In this document: positions 52,970 to 62,048 of the stretch, in pieces
How the letters are laid out: each line of letters starts with the position of its first letter
Numbering within the stretch: position 1 is the first letter of the stretch
Assembly (NCBI RefSeq): GCF_003634015.1
Contig: NZ_RBII01000001.1
Location: forward strand, 124,001 to 188,000
Length of the DNA: 64,000 nt
From: Litorimonas taeanensis
Lineage (GTDB): Bacteria > Pseudomonadota > Alphaproteobacteria > Caulobacterales > Maricaulaceae
Direction of reading: 5' to 3'
The notes under the pieces: model-generated
What the model was told of the DNA's origin: nothing
What the model saw: only the letters and a program-made list of their open reading frames with translations
The model's database searches: none
Made by a program: the position numbers and the translations under genes

Positions 52970-53506
52970 ATGGAAGGTTTCATATTCATTGGGTTCATTA
53001 TTCTCCTGTCCTTCATTTTTTCCAAAAAAAACTCGGGGGCTGTTGGGAAAGCAAATACACCCATGGACAATCTGGGTGTACCGCAATCGCTACAAAATAA
53101 ATGGCGAGCGGAGGATCAAAAGACTTATCTTCGCCATCAGGATTCGTCAGCGGCTCAAAGACCCCAAAATAATCAGCCCTCTAACCTAGTGCGCTTACAA
53201 GGAAAGAAGGTCGATGTCTGGTCTTTAGGAGAAAGTGCGGCCAATTCTGCACTGCGCTCTGCCCAGAAAATGACTAAAGAATCCTTCGGTTCAAAGTCTC
53301 GTCAGAAACAGTTAGAAGATTCTGAAGACAGGAACATAGAACAAACCAAAAATTTGGCGCGTTCAGGCGATGGGGTGCCAATAGATAAGAATTTTAATCG
53401 ACGAGATGATTGGGGCCACCGCGGCGCAGGAAAGACGGCTGTTGGCCCTTTTATCGCAGCGGTCGTAACCGCGGTATTTATTGCCGTGTTTTTTATAATG
53501 TATTGA
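52970..53506 (+). CDS. Bitopic membrane protein of unknown function
   Basis: I do not recognise this 178-residue protein. Two hydrophobic segments are at the very ends: residues 3-19 (GFIFIGFIILLSFIFS) and 157-177 (GPFIAAVVTAVFIAVFFIMY). The hydrophilic middle of about 135 residues is charged and disordered-looking, with a Ser/Gln/Asn-rich part and a LxxSAQKMTKESFGSKSRQ helix. Both ends in the membrane would place the middle on one side as a loop. The gene precedes a DUF1499 gene by 41 bases in the same direction. Confidence 0.7.
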   Translation: MEGFIFIGFIILLSFIFSKKNSGAVGKANTPMDNLGVPQSLQNKWRAEDQKTYLRHQDSSAAQRPQNNQPSNLVRLQGKKVDVWSLGESAANSALRSAQKMTKESFGSKSRQKQLEDSEDRNIEQTKNLARSGDGVPIDKNFNRRDDWGHRGAGKTAVGPFIAAVVTAVFIAVFFIMY

Positions 53507-53547
53507 CCGAACCAAACGCGAATTTAACATAGCTATAGAGTCCATAA

Positions 53548-54417
53548 ATGAGTGAAAATAAAAACCCCGCTTTACGTACTGATGTTACGGTTCCTCCGCA
53601 AAAAGAGAGTGGCCTAAAACGCCGAAATATTCGGAAATGGGTTCTTCGTATCACTTTAGGCTTTGCTATCCTTTCTCCACTTGTTTTTATTGTAGGGGCA
53701 ATTGGGGCAAAACTCGGCCTTTGGGGATGGCAATTTGGTTTAGGGACATTAACCAGACAGGTCGGCCCAAAAGTCCTTATGGCATCACTGGCATTAGGAT
53801 TAATCTCTCTTTTGTTGGCTTATTTTGTACGCCCACGAAAAGGGTTCTTTATTGGCGCTGTGGCTGTCATTCTTCCGGTTTTAGGTTTTGCACATTTAAA
53901 ATCAGTTCAGAGCACAGCTCAAAAATTACCAGCCATTCACGATATTACAACTGACACACAAGATGTACCAAAATTTGGTGCATTAATACTCGCTGAACGC
54001 GCTGAAGTTGAGGGCGTGAATACGGTTGACTATATCGGTAAAATGGCTGCAACTCGAGATGCAGAAGGTAACAGAGGGCAGAAATTAGTCTCTGTCTTAC
54101 AAACCAAAGCTTATCCTGATATTCGCTCTATCGTCATCGGCGACGACAAAGAGGTGGCTTTTGGCAAAGCAAAGGCCGTAGCCGAGCAAATGGGGTGGGA
54201 TGTTAAAGTTTCTGACCTTTCAGAAGGCCGTATCGAAGCAACAGATACGACATTTTGGTATGGGTTCAAGGATGATGTGATTATACGCTTGCGTGACTCA
54301 GAAGGCGGCGGGACGCTCATTGATGTACGCTCTGTCTCTCGTGTGGGACGTTCAGATTTAGGTAAAAATGCGGACCGTATCCGTAAGTTTTTAGAGAAAA
54401 TGAAAGCCGGGGATTAA
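53548..54417 (+). CDS. DUF1499 membrane protein
   Basis: The 289-residue protein has three membrane segments (about residues 32-55, 71-93 and 97-115) and a C-terminal DUF1499 domain from about residue 140: KAVAEQMGWDVKVSDLSEG, RIEATDTTFWYGFKDDVIIR and the tail DVRSVSRVGRSDLGKNADRI are diagnostic. Family function is unknown. It follows the preceding bitopic membrane gene by 41 bases. Confidence 0.88.
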   Translation: MSENKNPALRTDVTVPPQKESGLKRRNIRKWVLRITLGFAILSPLVFIVGAIGAKLGLWGWQFGLGTLTRQVGPKVLMASLALGLISLLLAYFVRPRKGFFIGAVAVILPVLGFAHLKSVQSTAQKLPAIHDITTDTQDVPKFGALILAERAEVEGVNTVDYIGKMAATRDAEGNRGQKLVSVLQTKAYPDIRSIVIGDDKEVAFGKAKAVAEQMGWDVKVSDLSEGRIEATDTTFWYGFKDDVIIRLRDSEGGGTLIDVRSVSRVGRSDLGKNADRIRKFLEKMKAGD

Positions 54418-54508
54418 GCGAATCAAAGCTTACATTTATTAGAATGTATAGGCGTGAGAATAGTCTTTTAAGCAAGGAACCTTAATCGAAACTGGGTGTT
54501 GTGTTTGC

Positions 54509-55216
54509 ATGGTATGTATTAACATGACAGAAGTTAAATCGATTGAACAAGAGTTTTTCGACTTTATCAAAGAGGCGAGTTTCCCATGTGTGGGCGCAAA
54601 GTCGGCACTTGCACAGAGGGCTATAAAAACTCTTGAGATGAGTGAGTTTTCCGACACAAGTGAAGATTTAGCCTTATATTTAGCGCTTATTAATTTCGGA
54701 GAGTCTTTGGATTTGGACAGCCCAATCATACAGTCTTTTGCTGCTATTTTCTCAGAGACTAATACAGGCGATGAAGTTGAATTCGAGAAGATGTTATGGG
54801 CTCGTCTTCGCGCATTGCACAGGATTGATACATTTATGGGCGTCGAGTGGAGTGAAGACGCAGAACCCGACCCTCATTCTCCTAAATTTTCCATGAGCAT
54901 TGGCAAGACTTCATTCTTCATCATTGGATTGCACCCTAATGCATCCCGCCCCGCTAGGCGTTTCAAATACCCAACATTTATTTTTAACTCTACAGCGCAA
55001 TTTGAGAAATTACGACAAGATGGACGGTTCGCTAAAATGCAAGAGATCATTCGTATTAGGGATAAAGCTTTAGCTGGTGACCTCAACCCTATGCTTAATG
55101 ACTTTGGTGAAAAGTCAGAGGCTCGGCAATACAGTGGCCGTAAAGTACCAGAGAATTGGGAAGCGCCCTTTAAACCTAAGGAGCCTGTCAATGTCCCGCT
55201 GCCGTATAAAACCTAG
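54509..55216 (+). CDS. YqcI/YcgG-family protein, heme N-oxygenase-like
   Basis: The 235-residue protein belongs to the YqcI/YcgG family, which includes the heme-dependent N-hydroxylase GntA of guanitoxin synthesis. Visible hallmarks are FPCVGAKSALAQ near residue 26, DPHSPKFSMSIGKTSFFIIG, LHPNASRPARRF with conserved histidine and arginines, FNSTAQFEKLR, and SEARQYSGRKVPENW. The cysteine and histidine are candidate heme ligands. In-frame ATGs at 54509 and 54524 are both possible; neither has a strong ribosome site. It overlaps the DUF1989 gene by 26 bases. The substrate (guanidine or amine) is unknown, and no adenylation domain or synthetase lies next to it. Confidence 0.88.
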   Translation: MVCINMTEVKSIEQEFFDFIKEASFPCVGAKSALAQRAIKTLEMSEFSDTSEDLALYLALINFGESLDLDSPIIQSFAAIFSETNTGDEVEFEKMLWARLRALHRIDTFMGVEWSEDAEPDPHSPKFSMSIGKTSFFIIGLHPNASRPARRFKYPTFIFNSTAQFEKLRQDGRFAKMQEIIRIRDKALAGDLNPMLNDFGEKSEARQYSGRKVPENWEAPFKPKEPVNVPLPYKT

Positions 55217-55796
55217 AACAGGAACGAGTTTCATAATAAAAAAAGGTCAGTATTTAAAGGTTACAGATCCAGAAGGCCAACAAGTGTCTGACATGCTGGC
55301 CTATAATGCGGCTGACAAAAGAGAGTATATATCATCGGGGCGTAGTTTTGATTATGCAAGCCGCATTTTTTTGACAACTGGAGACGTTCTTTACAGTAAT
55401 CGTAGTCGCCAATTGATGACGATTGTCAATGATGAAGTCGGTAGGCATGACTTCACTTTAACGCCTTGCTCTAAGGATACCTTTAGAATAATTTATGGGG
55501 ACAAACAGCCTCATCATGGGTGCCAAGGAAACCTAGAGCGGGCGCTCGCGCGACATGAAATTGAGCCGGATAATATACCCTGTGCTTTCAACATTTTCAT
55601 GAATGTCGATGTAAACGGCAGAACAGGCGAAATCAAAGTTCTTCCGCCTCTCAGTGAGGCAGGTCAATCGGTAACATTTCGTGCGGAAATGGATTTGATT
55701 GTTGCACTGACAGCCTGTTCTGCGGGGCAATCAAATAACTTCACTTATAAACCTATCGATTACGAAGTGCTCAATACTCTTACGGTGGAGAATTAG
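55191..55796 (+). CDS. DUF1989 (urea carboxylase-associated family) protein
   Basis: The ATG at 55191 with AAGGAG upstream is used; a much longer reading lies inside the YqcI-like gene. The 201-residue cupin-like protein has GTSFIIKKGQYLKVTDPEGQ, QVSDMLAYNAADKREY, GDVLYSNRSRQLMTIVNDEV, HHGCQGNLERALARHEI and CAFNIFMNVDVNG, DLIVALTACSAGQS. These match DUF1989, found near urea amidolyase or with amine metabolism; mechanism unknown. The H/C/D set (DMLAYN, TPCSKD, GCQGN, NIFMNV) may bind metal or substrate. Coupled to the heme enzyme and followed 4 bases later by DUF421. Confidence 0.9.
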   Translation: MSRCRIKPRTGTSFIIKKGQYLKVTDPEGQQVSDMLAYNAADKREYISSGRSFDYASRIFLTTGDVLYSNRSRQLMTIVNDEVGRHDFTLTPCSKDTFRIIYGDKQPHHGCQGNLERALARHEIEPDNIPCAFNIFMNVDVNGRTGEIKVLPPLSEAGQSVTFRAEMDLIVALTACSAGQSNNFTYKPIDYEVLNTLTVEN

Positions 55797-55800
55797 ATTT

Positions 55801-56316
55801 ATGTTTCCAACAGCCTCAATAGAAGCAGAGATAACACTAAGAATTTTGATTCTAGCTCCAACTGGATTGCTGTGGGTCATTTTCCTTGTCAGAGTAATTG
55901 GGCTGCGTACTTTCTCAAAAATGACAGCTTTTGATTTTGTGGCTACAGTAGCTGTAGGGTCTCTTTTAGCGAATGCCGCAACAGCAAGTTCATGGCCAGC
56001 TTATTGGCAAAGCGTCGGTGGGATGGTTCTTATTCTTATCAGTCAAGCGTTTTTGGCCCTTTGGCGTCAAAGAACGAATATTGCGCCTATTATTTTGGAA
56101 AATGAGCCTCGTATTCTTTTTAGGGAGGGCGTTTGGAGGGAGGAAGCTTTACAGCAAAGCCGCACGACAAAATCAGACATTTGGGGTAAAATGCGAGAGG
56201 CAAATGTTCTGGACCTGAACGACGTAAGAGCCGTAATTTTAGAAACGACGGGGGATATTTCTGTCTTGCATGGGGAAAAGTTGTCCGAAGAAATATTAAC
56301 GGGTGTTTCTGATTGA
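55801..56316 (+). CDS. DUF421 (YetF-like) membrane protein
   Basis: The 171-residue protein has three N-terminal helices (about residues 16-33, 43-60, 68-86) with RVIGLRTFSKMTAFDFVATVAVGSLLAN, the DUF421 hallmark in pieces, and a cytoplasmic C-terminal domain with ILFREGVWREEALQQSRTTKSD and VRAVILETTGDISVLHGE. It starts 4 bases after DUF1989, so it belongs to the same transcript. Family function is unknown. Confidence 0.9.
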   Translation: MFPTASIEAEITLRILILAPTGLLWVIFLVRVIGLRTFSKMTAFDFVATVAVGSLLANAATASSWPAYWQSVGGMVLILISQAFLALWRQRTNIAPIILENEPRILFREGVWREEALQQSRTTKSDIWGKMREANVLDLNDVRAVILETTGDISVLHGEKLSEEILTGVSD

Positions 56317-56343
56317 GCCGTATTGTAGGACAATGCTCTGCCG

Positions 56344-57240
56344 CTAGGCTAAATAGTAATTTTGTTTAAGCCCGTCTGATCCCGTAGCTTTCACTCGCCC
56401 ATCTTTCCGCATGTGAATCAAATGAGATAGGACGCTATGTGCGGCAGCGGGGTGGAGACGTTTGTCGATGTCGGCATATAAGTCTTTGACTATATCAAGA
56501 ATGTTTGTGAGCCCACGCCCTAAGGCTTCTTCAATCTGAGCTTCTCGGGTAAGGCGATGTTCAATATAAGCTTTCACAAATATATCAACATCAGTGATGG
56601 CTGCGCCATGGGTTGGCCGTAAAATGTCGAAATGCTTGTGGTAAACAGTTTCTAGGGAGCGAAGGTAGTCGCCCATGTCTCCATCGGGAGGGCTGACGAC
56701 GCTAGTTGACCAGCCCATTATATGATCTCCGGAGAAGAGGGTGTTCTCTTCATGTAACGCATAGCATAGGTGATTAGACGTGTGCCCAGGGGTGTGTAAG
56801 GCTTCGATAGTCCAGCCATCCCCTTTTATGACTTCCCCATCTCGTATTTCTACATCCGGTTTAAAGGATAAATCATCACCAGCCTCCAGACGAATTTCAC
56901 CTCCTTGAGGGGGTTTAGGTTGCAGACCAAAGCCATAAACTTGGCAGTTGTGGAGACGTGCTAATGGCTTTGCCATAGGGGAGTGGTCAATGTGATGATG
57001 TGTGACCAAAACATGCGTTACAGTTCTGCCTTCAAGGGCCTTATTTAACGCGTCTTCATGTTTCAGTGTTGTTGGTCCAGGATCAATGACGCATACATTT
57101 TTGTCGCCAATAATAAATACGCCTGTCCCTGTATAGGTAAAAGGGCCAGGGTTGTCGGCAATGACACGCTGAACAAGTGGACTGAGTTGGTCGCACCGTC
57201 CATATTCAAATTCAAGGTCTCTTATGTATGGAATCGCCAC
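56344..57240 (-). CDS. Metallo-beta-lactamase fold hydrolase (LACTB2/glyoxalase II type)
   Basis: The 298-residue protein has the binuclear zinc motif VLVTHHHIDHSPMAKPLA, HTPGHTSNHLCY, TLFSGDHIMGW and RPTHGAAI, all metal ligands intact, plus a C-terminal helical domain with HPAAAHSVLSHLIHMRKDGRV. The closest known group is LACTB2-like MBL proteins, which have endoribonuclease or thioesterase activity; the substrate cannot be told. Its stop is 3 bases from the coding region of the next minus gene in the same direction, so the two genes form a pair. Confidence 0.88.
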   Translation of the reverse strand: MAIPYIRDLEFEYGRCDQLSPLVQRVIADNPGPFTYTGTGVFIIGDKNVCVIDPGPTTLKHEDALNKALEGRTVTHVLVTHHHIDHSPMAKPLARLHNCQVYGFGLQPKPPQGGEIRLEAGDDLSFKPDVEIRDGEVIKGDGWTIEALHTPGHTSNHLCYALHEENTLFSGDHIMGWSTSVVSPPDGDMGDYLRSLETVYHKHFDILRPTHGAAITDVDIFVKAYIEHRLTREAQIEEALGRGLTNILDIVKDLYADIDKRLHPAAAHSVLSHLIHMRKDGRVKATGSDGLKQNYYLA

Positions 57241-57243
57241 GCT

Positions 57244-58176
57244 TTAATCCTCATCCCCAATCGTTGATACTGTAGGCGGAAAGTGAAAATCAACTGCGCG
57301 ACGCAATGCAAGGCCCAAGATTTTGGTCGAGCGTAGTTTATCTTCTACAGGGAGTGCGAGAGGGGGACCCATATCTGTTTTGTTTACATCCACAATATAT
57401 ATTTTGCCATTGATTGCGTCTCGTAAAATATCGAGGCCGCCCCAGTCCAGTCTCATTTTTTGACAAAATTGTGAAATCAAAGAGCGTTCTTTTTTATTGA
57501 GGTGATTTTCTGTTTCACTGAGTCGGCAACGAGAGTTCAGATTCTTAAACCTTTGTTTTATCGGGCGTTCTTTTAAGTATATCAGAGGAACCTCACCAAA
57601 AACGGTAGGGCAACGTAAGTCGAGCACAGTGCCGTCATTGGTTTCAGACATTATCATTTTTTGATAAACCCAACCTTCTTGGGGCTCGCAATTTTCGTAA
57701 ACAATATAACCATCATGTTTGCCGTTGAACTCTGATTTACATATAAATGGCGTTGTCGCTGTCCTTGGATCGACCTGTAAGCTATAGCCGAAAACCTCTT
57801 CAAAGACTTTGGCGACATGGGATTTACTGATATTGGTACAATCTCTGTTTAATCCGGGAGGGTGCCCGTCATTGTCGTGCACAAACGTTTGATCTCTGAA
57901 GTAAAAGTGTAATTCGGCCGCTTCAGTGGGAGTGAGACTAGTCAAATTGGCGTGGCGCATCGCGCCCCATAATAAGTAGATGTTCTCGACAGGTTTGGGG
58001 TGAACAATGACTTTACGTGATGGGCCCTGAAAGGCAGTCTCTTGTTGAATTTCTTTGCGGTAATATTGGCGCCATATAAGAATGTCTTTAATCAGCGCAC
58101 GGCTGAAGGGTATATAGGCCCCTGTTTCACGGGATGTCACACCTCTAAGGGTCCATTCAAAATCAGAAATTTTCAT
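57244..58176 (-). CDS. Putative ATP-grasp-like protein
   Basis: The 310-residue protein has an N-terminal alpha/beta domain (WTLRGVTSRETGAYIPFSRA) and a C-terminal half that looks like an ATP-grasp: GWVYQKMIMSE, DLRCPTVFGEVPLIYLKERP, and MRLDWGGLDILRDAINGKIYIVDVNKTDMGPP (in two pieces), where acidic and asparagine residues would bind Mg-ATP. The N-DVNKT tail resembles the metal-binding N/E/D set of the fold. The substrate is unknown. It precedes the MBL gene by 3 bases on the minus strand, and diverges from the TonB receptor. Confidence 0.65.
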   Translation of the reverse strand: MKISDFEWTLRGVTSRETGAYIPFSRALIKDILIWRQYYRKEIQQETAFQGPSRKVIVHPKPVENIYLLWGAMRHANLTSLTPTEAAELHFYFRDQTFVHDNDGHPPGLNRDCTNISKSHVAKVFEEVFGYSLQVDPRTATTPFICKSEFNGKHDGYIVYENCEPQEGWVYQKMIMSETNDGTVLDLRCPTVFGEVPLIYLKERPIKQRFKNLNSRCRLSETENHLNKKERSLISQFCQKMRLDWGGLDILRDAINGKIYIVDVNKTDMGPPLALPVEDKLRSTKILGLALRRAVDFHFPPTVSTIGDED

Positions 58177-58294
58177 AAGGTTCTAAAGAAGGCCTTGTTT
58201 ATGCGTGTCCAAGAATTTTGATTCTCAATTTCTTCTATCATTTACGTGCCAGTCATAGACAGAGAAGAGTAAAATTACCCTTGATGTCAAATCT

Positions 58295-58309
58295 GCCTCT
58301 TATAGAGGC
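58295..58309. promoter_or_regulatory. Perfect inverted repeat upstream of the TonB receptor gene
   Basis: GCCTCT-TAT-AGAGGC lies in the 291-base gap between the divergent ATP-grasp-like and TonB receptor genes. It could be an operator or a weak hairpin. The rest of the gap shows no gene. Confidence 0.4.
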
Positions 58310-58418
58310 GTAAGGTGACAAAATTGCAACACAACACGGAAAAAGATGCAGTTTTATGTCTTTTTGTTCATCTAACTACTTGAGCGCGGCGCATTAATAG
58401 ATTTTAACAATGAATACG

Positions 58419-58436
58419 TGCGGAAATACCTCCGCA
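58419..58436 (+). promoter_or_regulatory. Leader hairpin close to the TonB receptor start
   Basis: TGCGGA-AATACC-TCCGCA is followed by AAAAAATAATAACC and lies about 30 bases before the ATG. This is inside the probable 5' leader, so it could control translation or stability of a highly expressed message. Confidence 0.4.
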
Positions 58437-58467
58437 AAAAATAATAACCAGTTCGAAGGGGTTCATA

Positions 58468-61400
58468 ATGAACATAACCGATAAGGCACGGCTTCTACAG
58501 ACGTCAGTGCTCTCCACATTATTTGTGAGTTTAGCTATACCTGCCTATGCGCAAGTCACTGACACCACATCAGATGAGTCTTTTGTTGTTGAACAAATTG
58601 CTGAGGAAGAAGATGAAGTAGAAGAGAGCGGCGACACAGTTGTTGTTACGGGTTCACGCGTTAAACGTGATACTTTCTCTAGCATCTCCCCACTTCAGGT
58701 TATTACGACTGAATTATCACAAGATGTTGGTCTGTTTGATCCTGCCGCTATCCTACAGCGTTCAGAAGCGGCTTCGGGTCAACAAATTGACGGAACATTC
58801 CAAGGGTTCGTTCTTGACAATGGTCCAGGTTCACAAACTTTGAATATTCGTGGTTTGGGTGCAGATCGTACGCTTCTTCTTATGAATGGCCGTCGTATCG
58901 CTCCAGCGGGTGTTGAAGGCGCTCCAACGAGCCCGTCTATCAACCTTCTTCCTGGTTCATTGATTGAGCGCTATGACTTGCTGCTTGACGGTGCCTCATC
59001 AATTTACGGTTCTGATGCCGTTGCGGGTGTAGGTAACGTAATCTTGAAAAAAGACTTTGAAGGTCTCGAAGTCTTCGGTTCAGGTAACTATAATCCACGT
59101 GGTGGCGGTAATGACTATACTGTTAGTGCGGCTTGGGGTAAAAATACTGACCGGGGTTTCTTTGGCGTTGGTGCAGAATATGACCTTCGTGACGAAATCA
59201 GAATTGAAGACCGTGATTTCTTAGCGGGTTGTGATAGGCATTACGAAATTACTGAATCTGGCGAAATTCGTACGCTTGGTATTGCTGACCAACTTACTGT
59301 TGAAGACAGAACTCCAGGGGTTACGACTTCTGCAAGTGAGTGTAAGGTAGGCGGCATTACGGGCCGAATTTTTATCCCATTCACAAATTTAGGTTCAGTC
59401 TACTTCACAGATGGTGCGGGTAACTCAGGTATTCCTGGATATGACGAATCAACTGGTGGTTTCGGTGACGTTGACGCTGATGGCGACGGAATTCGTGATG
59501 TTGACTTCAATCTCGTTAATACAAATGGTCTTAACCCTGAGCGTACATTCATTCCTGAGCAAAAGCGTTACAGCCTTATGGGCTATGGTGAGTACACCTT
59601 AGAAGGTGAAGCCAATATTACGCCTTATTTTGAAGCGCTTTATTCCAGAGTTGATATTTCTTCTGAAAATACAGGCAATGCGCAAGTGTTCCCGTATGTA
59701 TCGGCTGCTAACGAGTTTAACCCTTGTAATATCGGTACTGGTGTAGATTGTCGTGCGGGTCAAAACGCGGGTGGGTTGTTCCCAACGCCGCTGAGCACTG
59801 GCTTTAGCTTGCCTGTTTTGCCAATTTTCGCTGTGCAAGGCGACCGTGATAATTTTGACGTAACTCAAGAGCAAACAAGATTTGTTGCTGGTGTTAAGGG
59901 TGACGTTACATGGTTAAACCACGGTGTTTTAAGCGATTGGGAATTTGATCTCTCAGGTACTTATTCTCGTTCTGAGGGTAATTCTACACGTCGTGGTATC
60001 CGTGAAGATAAGTTGGCGTTTGCTTTAGGTATTGACCCTTCAGCAGATTTTGATGGCGATGGTATCTTTGATAATAATGGCGATGGATTTGCTGATGATT
60101 ACGACCAAAACGTAGATTTTGGACCAATTTTTGGTGTTCCCGTGCTTGGTGTCAACACAGCGCCCGGTGTAATTGCACCTTGTGACGTGTCTGCACTTGC
60201 TAACCCTGGTGCTTTGCTGCCTGACGTTGCAGAGGGCTGTGTGCCTGTAAACGCTTTCGCTCCTAGCCTTTTCGAAGCTGTGGGTGATTTCGCAACAGCG
60301 GCTGAAAGAGATTATGTCTTTGGTGAGCGCACATTCAAAACAGTGTATGAGCAAACCATCATCTCTGGTATCTTAAGCGGCCGTGTTGGTAAAACTGCAG
60401 CGGGACCAATTGGTGCTGCGCTTGGTTTTGAAATTAGAAATGATAAAATCAATTCTGCTCCATCAGTCGTAGCGTCTAACGGTCTCTTCTTTGGTTTCTT
60501 CTCTGATGGCGGTGCTGTTGGTGATAAAACTATCAAAGAACTTTTCGCAGAAGTCGATATTCCGTTGATCGCTGATTACCCACTCTTCAAGAGCTTGGAA
60601 GTCAACATCTCTGGTCGTTATACTGATGAAGAGTTCTATGGTTCTGCTGGAACTTACTCTATCAAAAGTGGCTGGCGCCCAGTTGATTCACTTCTCTTGA
60701 AGGCGAGCTATGGTACATCTTTCCGTGCGCCAAACTTGCGTGAAAACTTCTTACGCTCGCAGTCAGGCTTTAATACACTTGGTGACCCGTGTGCGGTTCC
60801 TGATGATGCGTTCGTAAATGGTGCATATGATGCTAACCTTGATACACGTGAGCAAACAACGCTTGCTAACTGTATTCGTGAAGGCCGTGACCCAACAACT
60901 GTCGGTATCGAACCTACACAAGGGTTGGATGCGATCCAGTCAGCCAGTGTTGAGATTTCAGCCGGTGGATCTTTGGACCTTGAACCAGAAACATCGACAT
61001 CATTCACAGCTGGTTTTGCCTTTACGCAACCATTCTATGACAGCTTTGATTTCGACATTGGTGTTAACTATTACGACATTAAAGTTACTGATGCTGTGAT
61101 TGAGCCTTCAGCTGCATTTATCATCAACGATTGTTACACACGTGATGACGGTGTTCGTTCTACCTTCTGTGATCGCATCACAACGGGAGATCCAGCGACT
61201 ACACGGGGTCTTGTCAGCGATGTATTTGCTGGGTTTATCAACCAAGACGAAGAGATTGTTCGTGGTCTTGATATTAACAGCCGTTTCGCAAAAGAGTTCA
61301 CAGCGTTTGAACAGCCAATGGAATTTGGTTTGAATGTACGTGCAAACAAACTCTTAGAGCGTAGCGAGCTATTCATCGATGATGAAGGCAACGAATTGTT

Positions 61401-61827
61401 TGATGACGATGCTGGTGAATTTGGTTACCCTGAGTGGACAGGTACTGCCACTGCATATTTAGATTGGGATAAATTCCGTTTCACATGGCAGACGCGTTAC
61501 ATTGATGCGGTAGAGCAAGATGAAGATGGTATTGATCCATTCAGTGATGTTTTTGACACTCGTGATACTGGGTTTGTTGGTCACACATGTTCAGATGGCG
61601 TTTTCTGTCGTGACGTTGGCTTTGCTGATGACTATATGACACATACTGCCTCAGTACGTTATTCGGCTGATACATGGACAGTACGGGCTGGTGTTTCAAA
61701 TATCTTTGATAAAGAGCCGCCACTAGTCGATGGTGATGAAGTTCTTGCTATCTCCAACACACCAATCGGAAATGGTTATGATCTAGACGGACGTGAGTTC
61801 TTCTTATCAGCTTCAAAACGTTTCTAG
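58468..61827 (+). CDS. TonB-dependent outer-membrane receptor
   Basis: The 1119-residue receptor has a signal peptide (cleavage near AYA-QV), an acidic linker, a TonB-box region GDTVVVTGSRVKRD, a plug domain (about 55-175) with TLNIRGLGADRTLLLMNGRR, LLDGASSIYGSDAVAGVGNVI, and a large beta barrel ending SASKRF. Two extracellular loops contain aspartate-rich runs (DVDADGDGIRDVD, ADFDGDGIFDNNGDGFADD) like type-3 calcium-binding repeats. Several cysteines (CDRHY, ECKVGG, CNIGTGVDC and others) are in loops. It is next to an S9 peptidase, so the substrate may be a peptide. Codon use looks biased to GGT/CGT, consistent with high expression. Confidence 0.93.
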   Translation: MNITDKARLLQTSVLSTLFVSLAIPAYAQVTDTTSDESFVVEQIAEEEDEVEESGDTVVVTGSRVKRDTFSSISPLQVITTELSQDVGLFDPAAILQRSEAASGQQIDGTFQGFVLDNGPGSQTLNIRGLGADRTLLLMNGRRIAPAGVEGAPTSPSINLLPGSLIERYDLLLDGASSIYGSDAVAGVGNVILKKDFEGLEVFGSGNYNPRGGGNDYTVSAAWGKNTDRGFFGVGAEYDLRDEIRIEDRDFLAGCDRHYEITESGEIRTLGIADQLTVEDRTPGVTTSASECKVGGITGRIFIPFTNLGSVYFTDGAGNSGIPGYDESTGGFGDVDADGDGIRDVDFNLVNTNGLNPERTFIPEQKRYSLMGYGEYTLEGEANITPYFEALYSRVDISSENTGNAQVFPYVSAANEFNPCNIGTGVDCRAGQNAGGLFPTPLSTGFSLPVLPIFAVQGDRDNFDVTQEQTRFVAGVKGDVTWLNHGVLSDWEFDLSGTYSRSEGNSTRRGIREDKLAFALGIDPSADFDGDGIFDNNGDGFADDYDQNVDFGPIFGVPVLGVNTAPGVIAPCDVSALANPGALLPDVAEGCVPVNAFAPSLFEAVGDFATAAERDYVFGERTFKTVYEQTIISGILSGRVGKTAAGPIGAALGFEIRNDKINSAPSVVASNGLFFGFFSDGGAVGDKTIKELFAEVDIPLIADYPLFKSLEVNISGRYTDEEFYGSAGTYSIKSGWRPVDSLLLKASYGTSFRAPNLRENFLRSQSGFNTLGDPCAVPDDAFVNGAYDANLDTREQTTLANCIREGRDPTTVGIEPTQGLDAIQSASVEISAGGSLDLEPETSTSFTAGFAFTQPFYDSFDFDIGVNYYDIKVTDAVIEPSAAFIINDCYTRDDGVRSTFCDRITTGDPATTRGLVSDVFAGFINQDEEIVRGLDINSRFAKEFTAFEQPMEFGLNVRANKLLERSELFIDDEGNELFDDDAGEFGYPEWTGTATAYLDWDKFRFTWQTRYIDAVEQDEDGIDPFSDVFDTRDTGFVGHTCSDGVFCRDVGFADDYMTHTASVRYSADTWTVRAGVSNIFDKEPPLVDGDEVLAISNTPIGNGYDLDGREFFLSASKRF

Positions 61828-61851
61828 TTTTTGGATTAAATAAATTTGATG

Positions 61852-61880
61852 AAAGCCCTGACCTTGGTCGGGGCTTTTCT
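61852..61880 (+). terminator. Rho-independent terminator after the TonB receptor
   Basis: The stem AAAGCCCTGACC/GGTCGGGGCTTT includes one wobble pair and has a minimal loop. It is followed by TTTTCTCG. It separates the receptor from the S9 peptidase gene. Confidence 0.8.
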
Positions 61881-62048
61881 CGTTTAATAAGGCGGTTATG
61901 AATTTACGCTCAGTATTCAGTGGGCGTTTATCAGAACTCTGTCTCTAAATTTATGCTCTTAATCCATTTAAAACTGCAAATTCCCTCTATCAGGAATTGC
62001 CACATGCATTTTTATTTGGTCTATTATTAAATAGAACGGAGCTCATTT

